Part shown: one piece after another, positions 15,254 to 23,691 of the stretch | Layout of the letters: each line of letters starts with the position of its first letter | Position numbering within the stretch: position 1 is the stretch's first letter | Assembly (NCBI GenBank): GCA_027314665.1 | Contig: DAHVAK010000150.1 | Coordinates: 1 to 33,984, forward strand | Source of the DNA: Spirochaetales bacterium | Lineage (GTDB): Bacteria > Spirochaetota > Spirochaetia > DAHUYW01 | Direction of reading: 5' to 3' | DNA: 33,984 nucleotides | Notes under the pieces: model-generated | Told to the model about the DNA's origin: nothing | Seen by the model: only the letters and a program-made list of their open reading frames with translations | The model's database searches: none | Made by a program: the position numbers and the translations under genes

Positions 15254-15631
15254 ATGAAGAATCGGCAGACAAAGGTGCACCGACGGCTCGTAACGGGAGT
15301 CATCTTCCTCACAACCGCCCTTGCAATGTTCGGTTTCGCAGCGCTCGTCGGAGTGCACGCCCAGGGCGCAGGAGCAGGCGAGGCCGCCGCGAAGGTCATC
15401 TCCCCCGAGCAGGCCCAGGTTTCGAGCTTCGGCCTGATTGCGGCGGCGCTCGCCTTCGGGTTCGGCGCCATCGGCGCAGGGATCGGCGTCGGCAACGTCG
15501 GTGCGGCTGCCATGGGAGCGATTGCCGAGAAGCCGGAGGTTGCGGGCCAAGCCCTGATCTTCGTCGCCCTTGCCGAGGGACTCATGGTGTTCGGATTCGT
15601 CATCGCGCTGATGATCCTCGGTCGCATCTGA
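15254..15631 (+). CDS. atpK: V/A-type ATP synthase subunit K (c-ring proteolipid) with signal-peptide-like N-terminus
   Basis: Rotor ring subunit. Of 125 residues, the last 68 form the single-hairpin proteolipid: a Gly-rich helix (GFGAIGAGIGVGNVGAAAMG, 69-88), a polar EKPEV loop and a second helix with the ion-binding Glu108 in FVALAEGLMVFGF. The N-terminal 38 residues have a basic stretch (KVHRR), a hydrophobic core and a possible cleavage site after GVHA, so they look like a cleavable signal peptide. Residues that form a Na+ site in other rings (Gln in helix 1, Ser/Thr after the Glu, Tyr further on) are replaced by Val, Gly and Phe, which suggests proton coupling. It starts two bases after atpI. 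Confidence 0.92.
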   Translation: MKNRQTKVHRRLVTGVIFLTTALAMFGFAALVGVHAQGAGAGEAAAKVISPEQAQVSSFGLIAAALAFGFGAIGAGIGVGNVGAAAMGAIAEKPEVAGQALIFVALAEGLMVFGFVIALMILGRI

Positions 15632-15638
15632 GGGGTGG

Positions 15639-15944
15639 ATGAAGTACTTCATTATCGGAGACGAGGATGCGGTTCTCGGCTTCGGGATGGTGGGGGTGCA
15701 GGGACGCTCGGCGCGCTCGCCTGCGGAGGCCCAACAGGCCTTCCAAGAGGCCCTCGCGGACCCGGAGGTGGGGGTCGTCATCATCACCGAGCGGATCGCC
15801 GAGCTGATTCGGCAGCTCGTAGATGACTACGTCTTCACCGAGGAGTTCCCCCTCATCGTCGAGGTCCCCGACCGGCAGGGAAGGATCGTCGGGAAAGCTT
15901 CCCTGCGCGAAATGGTGAACCGGGCGATCGGGATCAAGCTGTAG
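15639..15944 (+). CDS. atpF: V/A-type ATP synthase subunit F (central stalk)
   Basis: The 101-residue protein matches the F subunit family of the central stalk, a small Rossmann-like protein that binds subunit D. Seen: MKYFIIGDEDAVLGFGMVGV at the start, VGVVIITERIAE in the middle (the family has a conserved VVLITE strand) and PLIVEVPD near the C-terminus. It follows atpK by seven bases. The 3' end is duplicated imperfectly downstream, see the repeat at 15933-16042. Confidence 0.92.
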   Translation: MKYFIIGDEDAVLGFGMVGVQGRSARSPAEAQQAFQEALADPEVGVVIITERIAELIRQLVDDYVFTEEFPLIVEVPDRQGRIVGKASLREMVNRAIGIKL

Positions 15945-16042
15945 GGATTAGGCGAAGATGCGGACAGCTTGGTTTTCGAAGACTCAAATCAAGCTGTAGG
16001 GGTCAAGCGCGGCAGCGGGGCAGCTCGCTTCTTGAAGACTCG
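15933..16042 (+). repeat. Imperfect ~55-bp tandem duplication in the atpF-atpE gap
   Basis: ATCAAGCTGTAGGG is found exactly at 15933 (encoding the last codons and stop of atpF) and again at 15988. Both copies continue with related sequence to a shared GAAGACTC (15978-15985 and 16034-16041). The units are about 55 bases long and clearly diverged in the middle. It fills most of the 120-base atpF-atpE spacer, the longest gap in the operon. Confidence 0.7.
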
Positions 16043-16064
16043 AGGGCGGCTGCAGGAGCGAGGG

Positions 16065-16727
16065 ATGAGCGATGAGAAGGCGGCGGGCGGCCAGAGCGAG
16101 CTTATCGCCGGGATCGAGCGAGAGACCGCCGAAGAGATCGAGCGCCTGAAAAAGGAGACCGCAAAGAGCCTCGCGGAGCGCCGGGAGGCGACGCGCAGGC
16201 AAATCGAAGGGATCCGCGCCGAGGCCGAGCGCCGAGCGGAGGAGCAAGCTCGGATCATCCGAAAGGAGGCTCAGGCGCAAGGCGCGGTGGAGACTCATCG
16301 CATCGAGCTCCGAGCCCGCGACGAGGTGTTCGCCGGGGTGCTCGCCCGGGTGCGCGCGAGGCTCGCCGCCCTGATCGACCGCCCGGACTACGGCGAGATC
16401 CTCACGGCCTGGATCGTCGAGGCGGCGATCGGACTCGGCGAGGCGCGGGCGAGCGTGAACGCCTCAGGGAGGGAGCGCCTCCTGCTCCCCGCGGTCCTGA
16501 AAGAGGCGGAGCGAAAGGCCGCGGAGATCACGGGGCGCGCGGTGAGCTTGAGCGAGTCGAGCGACCCTCCCCTCTCCGGCCAGGGCGTCGTGCTCACCTC
16601 CGTCGCAAGCCGAACGGCCTTCAACAACCAGGTCGAGACGCGGCTGCTTCGCTTCCATACGGAGATACAAAGGATGATCTACGAGGCACTCCAGGCGGAG
16701 GAAGGCTCGCGCTCTTCGAGCAGGTAG
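16065..16727 (+). CDS. atpE: V/A-type ATP synthase subunit E (peripheral stalk)
   Basis: The 220-residue peripheral stalk protein has a long charged N-terminal helix (about 10-100; [19 protein letters not shown] and following) and a globular C-terminal half that binds the top of the catalytic head; the [12 protein letters not shown] segment near the C-terminus matches the family pattern of a conserved N(x)(L/V)..R..R. ATG 16065 is chosen for its CAGGAGCGAGGG ribosome site; the frame is open upstream but that part falls in the repeat region. It ends seven bases before atpA. Confidence 0.88.
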   Translation: MSDEKAAGGQSELIAGIERETAEEIERLKKETAKSLAERREATRRQIEGIRAEAERRAEEQARIIRKEAQAQGAVETHRIELRARDEVFAGVLARVRARLAALIDRPDYGEILTAWIVEAAIGLGEARASVNASGRERLLLPAVLKEAERKAAEITGRAVSLSESSDPPLSGQGVVLTSVASRTAFNNQVETRLLRFHTEIQRMIYEALQAEEGSRSSSR

Positions 16728-16734
16728 GTGCAGC

Positions 16735-18504
16735 ATGGCAGAGAGAGTGATAGGCAAGGTACGCCGCGTGAACGGACCGGTCATCGAGGCCACCGGAGTC
16801 ACCGACGCGATGATGCTCGAGCTGGTGCACGTCGGCGAGGTTCGCCTCGTCGGCGAGACGATCAAGCTCGAGGGCTCGAGCGCCGTCATCCAGGTCTACG
16901 AAGACACCACCGGCATCAAGCCGGGGGAAAACGTCTACGGCTCGGGCATGCCCCTCTCGGTCGAGCTCGGCCCCGGTCTCATCGGGACCATCTACGACGG
17001 GATCCAGCGCCCGCTTGAGGAGATCTTTGCGGTGTCCGGGCAGTTCATAGAACGGGGCCTCCAGCTTCCCTCGCTCTCCCGTTCCAAAAGATGGCACTTC
17101 GTTCCGACCGTCGCCGCAGGCGACGCCCTCGCGCCGGGAGCCGTCCTCGGCAGCGTCCAGGAGACGCAGGTTGTCGTCCACCGCGTGCTCGTGCCCCCCT
17201 CGGTCGAGGGGAGGCTCGTCCGCATCGTCTCCGAGGGCGACTACACGGTGGAGGAGGCGATCGCGGTCGTCGAGACCGCGCACGGCGCCGAGGAGCTCAC
17301 CCTCATGCACCGATGGCCCATCCGCATCTCTCGGCCCGTGAAGGATCGCCTCCCCCTCACGATCCCGCTCATCACGGGCCAGCGCGTCATCGACACCCTC
17401 TTCCCGGTCGCGAAGGGGGGGACGGTCGCCATCCCCGGCGGATTCGGCACCGGCAAGACGATGACCCAGCATGCCATTGCCAAATGGTGCGACGCCGAGA
17501 TCATCGTCTACATAGGATGCGGCGAGCGCGGCAACGAGATGACCGACGTCCTCACCGAGTTTCCGAAGCTCATCGACCCGAGGACCGGGCGCAGCCTCAT
17601 GGAGCGGACCATCCTCATCGCCAACACCTCCAACATGCCGGTCTCGGCCCGCGAGGCGAGCATCTACACCGGCGTCACGATGGCCGAGTACTTCCGCGAT
17701 CAGGGCCATCACGTGGCCGTCATGGCCGACTCGACCTCGCGGTGGGCGGAGGCGCTGCGGGAGCTCTCCGGGCGCATGGAGGAGATGCCGGCGGAGGAGG
17801 GCTTCCCCGCCTACCTTCCGACGCGCATAGCCGAGTTCTATGAGCGGGCCGGCTTCATGACGACCCTCGCGAACGAGCCCGGCTCGGTCTCGATCATCGG
17901 CGCCGTCTCGCCGCCGGGGGGGGACTTCTCCGAGCCGGTCACGCAGCACACCAAGCGCTTCGTGCGCTGCTTCTGGGGGCTCGACCGGCAGCTTGCAAAT
18001 GCGCGCCACTACCCCGCCATCTCCTGGCTCGACAGCTACAGCGAGTACCTCGAAGAGGTCACCCCCTGGTGGGAGCACCGGGTGGGCCCCTCCTGGGCGA
18101 GCGATCGCGCCGAGATCATGGAGCTGCTTCAGAGGGAGGTTCGCCTCCAGCAGGTGGTCAAGCTCGTCGGCCCGGACGCCCTGCCGGACAGCCAGCGCTT
18201 CGTCCTCGACGTGTGCACCCTCTTCAAGAACGCCTTCCTCCAGCAGAACGCCTACGACGACATCGACCGCTATTCGACGGTCGAAAAGCAGGTCAAGATG
18301 CTCGCGATCATTCTCACCTACTGGCGGCGCGGCTCGCAGATCCTGAAAGAGGGGGTCACCCTGGTGACCCTCAAGCAGATCAAGGTCCTCCAGGAGGTCA
18401 TCAAGATGAAGTTCTCGATAGGCAACGATCGCCCCGAGGAGTTCGACGAGCTGCTCGCTCGCTTCGAGCGAGCCCTCGACCAGGTTGAGGCCGTCAATGT
18501 CTAA
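16735..18504 (+). CDS. atpA: V/A-type ATP synthase catalytic subunit A
   Basis: Catalytic, nucleotide-hydrolysing subunit (589 aa). The Walker A motif is GGFGTGKT at about 235-242 and Walker B lies in [18 protein letters not shown]. The A-type insertion ('non-homologous region', about 115-190) distinguishes it from F-type beta; the [32 protein letters not shown] segment and the catalytic Glu in GCGERGNEM are as expected. The C-terminal helical domain ends in [15 protein letters not shown]. It follows atpE closely and overlaps the atpB start by eight bases. Confidence 0.96.
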   Translation: MAERVIGKVRRVNGPVIEATGVTDAMMLELVHVGEVRLVGETIKLEGSSAVIQVYEDTTGIKPGENVYGSGMPLSVELGPGLIGTIYDGIQRPLEEIFAVSGQFIERGLQLPSLSRSKRWHFVPTVAAGDALAPGAVLGSVQETQVVVHRVLVPPSVEGRLVRIVSEGDYTVEEAIAVVETAHGAEELTLMHRWPIRISRPVKDRLPLTIPLITGQRVIDTLFPVAKGGTVAIPGGFGTGKTMTQHAIAKWCDAEIIVYIGCGERGNEMTDVLTEFPKLIDPRTGRSLMERTILIANTSNMPVSAREASIYTGVTMAEYFRDQGHHVAVMADSTSRWAEALRELSGRMEEMPAEEGFPAYLPTRIAEFYERAGFMTTLANEPGSVSIIGAVSPPGGDFSEPVTQHTKRFVRCFWGLDRQLANARHYPAISWLDSYSEYLEEVTPWWEHRVGPSWASDRAEIMELLQREVRLQQVVKLVGPDALPDSQRFVLDVCTLFKNAFLQQNAYDDIDRYSTVEKQVKMLAIILTYWRRGSQILKEGVTLVTLKQIKVLQEVIKMKFSIGNDRPEEFDELLARFERALDQVEAVNV

Positions 18505-20017
18505 GGCTGAATCGGCATCAGCGCGCCTTTCCGCGGCGAGGGCGGAGGCGGATCGAGCAGCGGAAGAGAGGGCGGGGGTGGGGGGCGACGCAAAGAAGGG
18601 CTCGGGAGCGACCTCGGCGAGGCTCGGCGAGCTGCAAGAGAGGCTCCTTGCGGGAAAGGAGTACATCGGGGTCCATCGCATCGATGGGCCCCTCATCTTC
18701 ATCCGCAAGACCCATCCGGTCGGCTACCGGGATCTGGTCGAGATCGTCGACAGAAACGGGGGCGTGCGCCTCGGGATGGTGCTCGACACCTCCGACGAGG
18801 CGGTCGTCGTCCAGGTCTTCGAGGGCACAACCGGGCTCACGATGCCGGAGACCCGGGTGCGCTTTCGCGGCGAGCCTCTCATGCTCGGGGTCGGAACCGA
18901 GATGCTGGGAAGGGTCTTCAACGGCCTCGGCCAGCCCATCGACGGCGGCCCTGCGCCCCTGCCCGACGACGAGCTGAACGTCAACGGAAAACCGATCAAC
19001 CCGACCGCCCGCGAGTACCCGCGCGACTTCATACAGACCGGGATTTCGGTCATCGACGGGATGAACACCCTCATCCGAGGGCAGAAGCTGCCGATCTTCT
19101 CGGGCAACGGCTTGCCGCACAACGAGCTCGCAGCCCAGATCGCCCGCCAGGCGAAGATCCGCGGCGGGGCAACCAACTTCGCGGTGGTCTTTGCCGCGAT
19201 GGGGGTTAAGCACGACGTCGCCCGCTTTTTCACGAGCTCCTTCGAAGAGACCGGCTCGCTCGCGAACGTGGCCCTCTTCCTCTCCCTTGCCGATGATCCC
19301 TCGATCGAGCGGACCATCACCCCGCGCACGGCTCTCACCCTCGCGGAGCACCTCGCCTTCAACAAGGGAATGCACGTGCTGGTCATCATGACCGACATGT
19401 CGAACTACTGCGAGTCCCTCCGCGAGATCTCGACCATCCGTGGCGAGATTCCCTCGAGAAAGGGCTACCCCGGCTACCTCTACTCGGACCTCGCCGAGAT
19501 CTACGAGCGCTCTGGCATGCTGAAGGGGCTTTCTGGCTCGATCACCCAGCTTCCGATTCTCACGATGCCCAATGACGACATCAGTCATCCCATCCCGGAC
19601 CTCACCGGCTACATCACGGAAGGGCAGATCGTCTTCGAACGGGAGATGTACGCCCGCAGCATCTACCCGCCCATAGCGGGCCTTCCCTCCCTGTCGCGGC
19701 TCATGAAGGACGGGATCGGCAAGGGGATGACGCGAGAGGACCACCCGCACCTCGCGAGCCAGCTTTTCGCCTGCTACAGCTACGTCAAGGATGTCCGCAA
19801 TCTCGCATCGGTCATCGGCGAGGAGGAGCTCACCCCCCTCGATCGGCAGTATCTCGACTTCGGCGAGGCCTTCGAGCGCAAGTTCGTCACGCAGTCGAAG
19901 AATGAGGACCGAACCATCGAAGAGACCCTCGACCTGGGGTGGGAGACCCTTCGCCTCCTGCCCGCCGAGGAGCTCCATCGCGTCACCGAGGAAGAGGTGG
20001 AGAAGTTCTACGGATGA
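18497..20017 (+). CDS. atpB: V/A-type ATP synthase regulatory subunit B, with N-terminal extension
   Basis: Non-catalytic subunit that alternates with A in the head (506 aa from ATG 18497). Family homology starts around residue 55 with [16 protein letters not shown] and continues through the degenerate nucleotide site [25 protein letters not shown] and the conserved [11 protein letters not shown] and [23 protein letters not shown] stretches. The first 50 or so residues are an Ala/Glu/Arg-rich, probably helical extension not usual for B subunits. ATG 18497 has GAGG six bases upstream and overlaps the atpA stop; a later start inside the gene cannot be excluded. The atpD start overlaps its stop in ATGA. 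Confidence 0.94.
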   Translation: MSKAESASARLSAARAEADRAAEERAGVGGDAKKGSGATSARLGELQERLLAGKEYIGVHRIDGPLIFIRKTHPVGYRDLVEIVDRNGGVRLGMVLDTSDEAVVVQVFEGTTGLTMPETRVRFRGEPLMLGVGTEMLGRVFNGLGQPIDGGPAPLPDDELNVNGKPINPTAREYPRDFIQTGISVIDGMNTLIRGQKLPIFSGNGLPHNELAAQIARQAKIRGGATNFAVVFAAMGVKHDVARFFTSSFEETGSLANVALFLSLADDPSIERTITPRTALTLAEHLAFNKGMHVLVIMTDMSNYCESLREISTIRGEIPSRKGYPGYLYSDLAEIYERSGMLKGLSGSITQLPILTMPNDDISHPIPDLTGYITEGQIVFEREMYARSIYPPIAGLPSLSRLMKDGIGKGMTREDHPHLASQLFACYSYVKDVRNLASVIGEEELTPLDRQYLDFGEAFERKFVTQSKNEDRTIEETLDLGWETLRLLPAEELHRVTEEEVEKFYG

Positions 20018-20649
20018 AGAACGTAGCCCCGACCAAGACCAATCTTCTCGCCCTGAAGCAGGAGCTCAAGTTCGCCCGCCTCGGCTACGACCTGCTCGAC
20101 CAGAAGCGCAACATCCTCATCCTCGAGCTGCTGAACCTGGTCGATCAGGCGGTCGATTTCGAGGAGCGAGTCGACAAGGCCCTTGCCGAGGCCTACCGGA
20201 CCCTTGGAGAGGCGGCCCTCTCCATGGGCAAGCTGAAGGTGGTGAGCCTGTCGAGCGCGGTGAATATTGAAGCCACGATTTCGATCAAGCAAAGACGCGT
20301 GATGGGGGTGAGACTCCCGGTCGTTCAGACCGGCTTCGCGGAGCACGGCCCCTACTACAGCCCCGCGGGAACGAGCGCATGGATCGACAGCTCACTCCTC
20401 GCCTTCAAGGTTGCGCTCGAATCCATGGGGAGGCTTGCCGAGCTCAAGATCTCCATCATGCGCCTCGCCCGCGAGGTGAAAAAGACCATTCGCAAAGTCA
20501 ACGCCCTCGAGAAGATCGCCATCCCCGACCTCGAAGAGACGGTTGTCTCGATCCAGAATCGTCTAGAGGAGAACGAACGCGACGCCTTCGTCCTCATGAA
20601 GATGGTGAAGTCCCGCCTCGATCGGCGGAGCGACAGGAGCGAGGCGTAG
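20014..20649 (+). CDS. atpD: V/A-type ATP synthase subunit D (central rotor shaft)
   Basis: The 211-residue rotor shaft is a long antiparallel coiled coil. The start [36 protein letters not shown] is the family hallmark (P-T-x-x-x-L..K..L..A..G..LL..KR), and the C-terminal helix [35 protein letters not shown] matches the conserved RRVNALE..IP motif. Start and atpB stop overlap by four bases. It is the last gene of the ATPase set, followed after 20 bases by a universal stress protein. Confidence 0.95.
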   Translation: MKNVAPTKTNLLALKQELKFARLGYDLLDQKRNILILELLNLVDQAVDFEERVDKALAEAYRTLGEAALSMGKLKVVSLSSAVNIEATISIKQRRVMGVRLPVVQTGFAEHGPYYSPAGTSAWIDSSLLAFKVALESMGRLAELKISIMRLAREVKKTIRKVNALEKIAIPDLEETVVSIQNRLEENERDAFVLMKMVKSRLDRRSDRSEA

Positions 20650-20669
20650 GGGAAGCAAAAGGAGAGCCT

Positions 20670-21158
20670 ATGGCAGGCACGATTGAGAAGATCATGGTCT
20701 ACGTCGACGGAACCGAGCAGTCGATCGAAGCAGCCAAGTGCGCCATCTGCCTCACGAAGGAGACCGACGCCCAACTGTTCGTGGTCTACGTCGTCAACAC
20801 CAAGTCTCTCGTCGACCTGGTCCACGCCCACATCTTCCTGGAAAGCGAACGCGCCGAATACTTGCGTGATCTCGAGAACGACGCCGTTCGCTATCTCAAC
20901 CACGTCCAGGAGCTCGCCGCCCGTAAGGGGGTCTTCGCCGAGACCGTCCAGCGAAGCGGCAGCGTTCACCAGGAAATCAAGAGCCTGGTCGAGGAGTACG
21001 GCATCGATCTCTTAGTCATAGGCGAGCTTCCGCGCCTGCAGAGTCGTCGCGACGAGCTCTATGACGAGACTGAGCGGGCCATGCGCCGGGTGGGCTGCAG
21101 CGTCCTCATGGTGAAGGATCAAGAGCGGGTCGAGCGACTGTTCGAGACCCTGCCCTGA
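20670..21158 (+). CDS. Universal stress protein (UspA family)
   Basis: The 162-residue cytosolic protein has the UspA alpha/beta fold: KIMVYVDGTEQSIEAAKCAICL at the N-terminus, a central VYVVNTKSLVDL strand and IDLLVIGELPR near residue 115. The ATP-binding pattern G-2x-G-9x-G(S/T) of nucleotide-binding USPs is not clear here, so ATP binding is uncertain. The start follows AAAGGAGAGCCT. It lies 20 bases after atpD with no terminator in between, so it is probably co-transcribed with the ATPase and links ATPase expression with a stress protein of unknown partner. Confidence 0.87.
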   Translation: MAGTIEKIMVYVDGTEQSIEAAKCAICLTKETDAQLFVVYVVNTKSLVDLVHAHIFLESERAEYLRDLENDAVRYLNHVQELAARKGVFAETVQRSGSVHQEIKSLVEEYGIDLLVIGELPRLQSRRDELYDETERAMRRVGCSVLMVKDQERVERLFETLP

Positions 21159-21169
21159 TATGGTATACT
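21141..21169 (+). promoter_or_regulatory. Promoter of the PTS EIIA-2 gene
   Basis: TTCGAG (21141-21146), a 17-base spacer and an extended -10 TGGTATACT (21161-21169). It overlaps the end of the stress protein gene; predicted start near 21176, with GGAAGGGAG before ATG 21197. Confidence 0.5.
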
Positions 21170-21196
21170 CATGTTCTATGGGCGGAAGGGAGAAAC

Positions 21197-21646
21197 ATGG
21201 CATTGATTGAGCTGATCAGCCGGGAAGCGGTGAAGATTCCCCTTGTTGCGACATCCAAGCCGGAGGTCCTGCGCGAGCTCGTCGAGCTCCTCTACGAAAA
21301 CCGCCGCATTGCCGAGGTCGACAGGGTCTACGAGGCTCTCCTCGCCAGGGAGGAGCTGGGCAGCACGGGCCTCGACGGAGGCATCGCGGTGCCGCACTGC
21401 AAGTCCGAGGCGGTGAAGAGCCTCACCATGGCAATCGGAATCTCCCGAAAGGGGGTCGATTTCGACTCCCTGGACGGAAAGCCCTCGCAGCTCTTCTTCC
21501 TTCTCGTCGCGCCTCCCGATCAGACCGGGCCGCACATCGCCGCCCTTGCGGAGATTGCGAAGATCACCAAGGCGCGCTCCTTCTGCACGACGATCGTGGC
21601 CGCCCGGGATGCCGACGAGGTCGTGAAGCTCTTCCGCTCGGAGTAG
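21197..21646 (+). CDS. PTS EIIA-2 domain protein (fructose/nitrogen-type)
   Basis: A stand-alone 149-residue EIIA domain of the mannitol/fructose/Ntr class. The phosphorylated histidine is His67 in GGIAVPHCKS; TGLDGGIAVPH, FFLLVAPPDQTGPHIAALAEIA and the C-terminal strand are typical. No EIIB, EIIC, HPr or EI gene is in the window. Such single EIIA proteins often act as regulators (PtsN-like) rather than transporters, binding potassium channels, kinases or ATPases in other bacteria; its place next to the ATPase/USP operon fits a regulatory role but this is inference. It has its own promoter. The 120 bases after it show no gene. Confidence 0.88.
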   Translation: MALIELISREAVKIPLVATSKPEVLRELVELLYENRRIAEVDRVYEALLAREELGSTGLDGGIAVPHCKSEAVKSLTMAIGISRKGVDFDSLDGKPSQLFFLLVAPPDQTGPHIAALAEIAKITKARSFCTTIVAARDADEVVKLFRSE

Positions 21647-21771
21647 CGGCGCAGGAATCGCGCGCCGGCGGCACTGAGCTCAGCAACACTTGGTGAGCGG
21701 CCTGCGGAGCCTTTCGGAAGCGAAAAGAGCACCTCCTGACGGCCGGAGCGCCCTCCATGCGGCACTCCCGC

Positions 21772-21800
21772 TTGACTCTCGTACGATCGGCCACTATTAT
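21772..21800 (+). promoter_or_regulatory. Promoter of the TrmB-gap operon
   Basis: TTGACT (21772-21777), a 17-base spacer and TATTAT (21795-21800), one of the best sigma70-like promoters in the window. Predicted start is near 21807, 14 bases before the GTG start. The -10 box lies inside the left arm of the 19-bp palindrome. Confidence 0.65.
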
Positions 21801-21828
21801 ACCCCCGATGGGGTATAATAGTGGCCGA
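21787..21828. promoter_or_regulatory. Perfect 19-bp inverted repeat, probable operator of the TrmB-type regulator
   Basis: TCGGCCACTATTATACCCC (21787-21805) is mirrored exactly by its reverse complement at 21810-21828, separated by CGAT. It covers the -10 box, the predicted transcription start and the GTG start codon of the regulator gene. Bound protein would block RNA polymerase, so autoregulation by the encoded regulator is the natural reading. TrmB of Thermococcales also uses long palindromes, though this one does not obviously match its published operator. Confidence 0.75.
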
Positions 21829-22585
21829 ACAGAACGATGATCCTGTAGAAACTCTTGCACAGCTCGGCCTGAGCCCGAACGAAGCGAAGGTCTACATCGC
21901 CTTCCTTCGAGAGAGTCCGGCAACCCCCTACCGCATCGCGAAGGAGGCTGGAATACCCCTGGGCAAGGTATACGAGGTGGTCCAGAGGCTCGTGGCCCGA
22001 GGTTTCATCGCCGAGGTGACGGGCACCGACGGCGGCTACGTCGCGAAGGAGCCGGATGCGGCGCTCACGTACCTGGCCGACCGCTTCCGGGCAACCGCGC
22101 AGGCCGCCGCGCGCAAGCTCGCGGCGCTGAAGCGAGGCCGCAAGCACTATCTTGCCTGGAACGTCGAGGGACAGGAGGAGGTGATCCTCAGCGGGCGGCG
22201 GATCATCGCTCAGGCGATCTCGCAGGTCACGATCGCGGCGCCGGCCGGACTGGTCGACGAATGGATCGGCGACCTGACGAAGCAGGCGGAGGCCGGGGTT
22301 CGCGTGAAGCTGCTGAGCGTCGCGCGCCCGCCGGAGCTTCCCGCGGGATGCGAGTGGCACCGCCTTTCGCCTGCGAACTCGATGCAGCTGTTGAAGTCGG
22401 GCGCCGTCGTCACCGCCGACAAGAGCATTGTCCTCTTCGCCTCGGCGGATGCGCAGGCTCACAGCTTCCAGGGATCGTGGACGGAAAACACGGTGATCGT
22501 CGCAATGGCCGACGAGTTCGTCGCGAGCCTCGTGTTCATCGAGGAGGCTTTCGAAAACCAGTGGGTTCCCTGGGGGGAATCCTGA
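21821..22585 (+). CDS. TrmB family transcriptional regulator
   Basis: A 254-residue regulator. Residues 9-80 form a winged helix typical of TrmB (LAQLGLSPNEAKVYIAFLRESPATPYRIAKEAGIPLGKVYEVVQRLVARGFI), followed by a short coiled coil (about 88-107) and a C-terminal phospholipase-D-like effector domain. TrmB proteins sense sugars or sugar phosphates and control uptake and glycolytic genes. GTG 21821 is the only plausible start before the HTH; a weak GGGG lies upstream. The GAPDH gene follows after 16 bases, so glycolytic or gluconeogenic control is likely. The start codon lies within the putative operator, indicating autoregulation. Confidence 0.88.
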   Translation: MAEQNDDPVETLAQLGLSPNEAKVYIAFLRESPATPYRIAKEAGIPLGKVYEVVQRLVARGFIAEVTGTDGGYVAKEPDAALTYLADRFRATAQAAARKLAALKRGRKHYLAWNVEGQEEVILSGRRIIAQAISQVTIAAPAGLVDEWIGDLTKQAEAGVRVKLLSVARPPELPAGCEWHRLSPANSMQLLKSGAVVTADKSIVLFASADAQAHSFQGSWTENTVIVAMADEFVASLVFIEEAFENQWVPWGES

Positions 22586-22601
22586 CACGTGGAGGAAGAA
22601 T

Positions 22602-23603
22602 ATGGGTACGATCGGCATCTACGGATTCGGACGCATCGGCAGGACGCTGCTTCGCGCGGTGCTTGAGCGAAGGCTTTTTACACCTTCACACATCGGCGAC
22701 ATCACGGATCCGGCGAACCTCGCGGCGCTCTTCGAGGTGGATTCCAACTTTGGGCGATGGGCGGAGCCGGTCCGCTTCGAGGCTGGAACGCTCGTGGTCG
22801 GCGAGCGGAAAATCGCCTTTGTTGACACGGCCAAGGAGGTGCCCGACTGGGGATCCCTGGGGGTCGATGTCGTGGTCGACTGCTCGGGTCGGGCCACCCG
22901 CCGGCCCAACGCCCAGGCGCACCTCGACCACGGCGCGAAGAGGGTGCTCGTGAGCGCGGGCAGCAAGTCTCTCGCGGACTGCGACGCTGTGCTCCTTCCG
23001 GGGATCAACCTCGATTCCTACGACCCTTCGAAGCATCACATCGTGAGCATGGGAAGCTGCACGACGAACGCCCTCGCGCCGATCATCAAGATCCTGCGGG
23101 AGAGCCTCGGCATCGCTGCGGGCTTTTTCTCGACCGTTCACTCCTACACCAACACCCAGTCCCTCACCGACCAGCCGATGGCCGACAGGCGCGATTCCTG
23201 GGCGGCGGCGGAGAACATCATCCCCTCCTCCTCGGGTGCCGCGAAAGCCCTCCGTTTCATCTGGCCCGACCTTCCGGTCACGGGTAAGTCCTATCGCGTT
23301 CCGACACGGACCGGCAGCATCGTCGAGCTCGTGGCGACCGTCGAGCGGCCGACCGACGTCGACTCTTTGAAGAAGCTCTTCCGCGCTGCCGCCGACTCGA
23401 CGCCCTTGCGGGGAATTCTCGGCGTCCTCGAGGAGGAGTGGGCCTCGTCGCGGATCGTTGGCGACAGCCGCTCATCGATCGTCGACCTTCCGCTCACTGG
23501 GGTGATGGGAGATCGCCTGGTGTCGGTCGCGGCCTGGTATGACAACGAGTACGGCTTTTCGAACCGCCTCGCCGAGACGGCGGCGCTCCTCGCGGCGGGA
23601 TAG
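22602..23603 (+). CDS. gap: Type I glyceraldehyde-3-phosphate dehydrogenase
   Basis: Glycolytic/gluconeogenic enzyme converting glyceraldehyde 3-phosphate to 1,3-bisphosphoglycerate. The 333-residue protein has IGIYGFGRIGR at the start, catalytic Cys153 in SMGSCTTNALAP, His180 in STVHSYTNTQSLTD and the C-terminal AWYDNEYGFSNR. The usual ASCTTN is GSCTTN here, and the region DITDPANLAALFEVDSNFGRW retains the acidic position associated with NAD preference. The protein is divergent from main-line housekeeping GAPDH, so it may be a paralogue or an erythrose-4-phosphate dehydrogenase-like enzyme. It has a GGAGGAA ribosome site and probably shares the mRNA of the TrmB regulator. Confidence 0.93.
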   Translation: MGTIGIYGFGRIGRTLLRAVLERRLFTPSHIGDITDPANLAALFEVDSNFGRWAEPVRFEAGTLVVGERKIAFVDTAKEVPDWGSLGVDVVVDCSGRATRRPNAQAHLDHGAKRVLVSAGSKSLADCDAVLLPGINLDSYDPSKHHIVSMGSCTTNALAPIIKILRESLGIAAGFFSTVHSYTNTQSLTDQPMADRRDSWAAAENIIPSSSGAAKALRFIWPDLPVTGKSYRVPTRTGSIVELVATVERPTDVDSLKKLFRAAADSTPLRGILGVLEEEWASSRIVGDSRSSIVDLPLTGVMGDRLVSVAAWYDNEYGFSNRLAETAALLAAG

Positions 23604-23619
23604 CGCGCAGTTGGGTTGG

Positions 23620-23641
23620 CGGCGCTCCAGACAGGGCGCCG
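23620..23641. terminator. GC-rich hairpin after gap (possible bidirectional terminator)
   Basis: CGGCGC and GCGCCG arms (23620-23625, 23636-23641) with a 10-base loop lie between the convergent gap and DHFR-family genes. There is no T-tract on either side, so termination function is uncertain. Confidence 0.25.
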
Positions 23642-23691
23642 GCCCGCGCCCGACTCGTCTACGCGTCTCCACAAACGCCGTCGGAAGAACG

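Noticed and set aside
16621-18708. 695-residue minus-strand frame over atpA, and similar long antisense frames over atpI (13167-14549) and atpB (18518-19978)
   Set aside because: They are GC-rich shadows of strongly conserved ATPase genes and show no family similarity.
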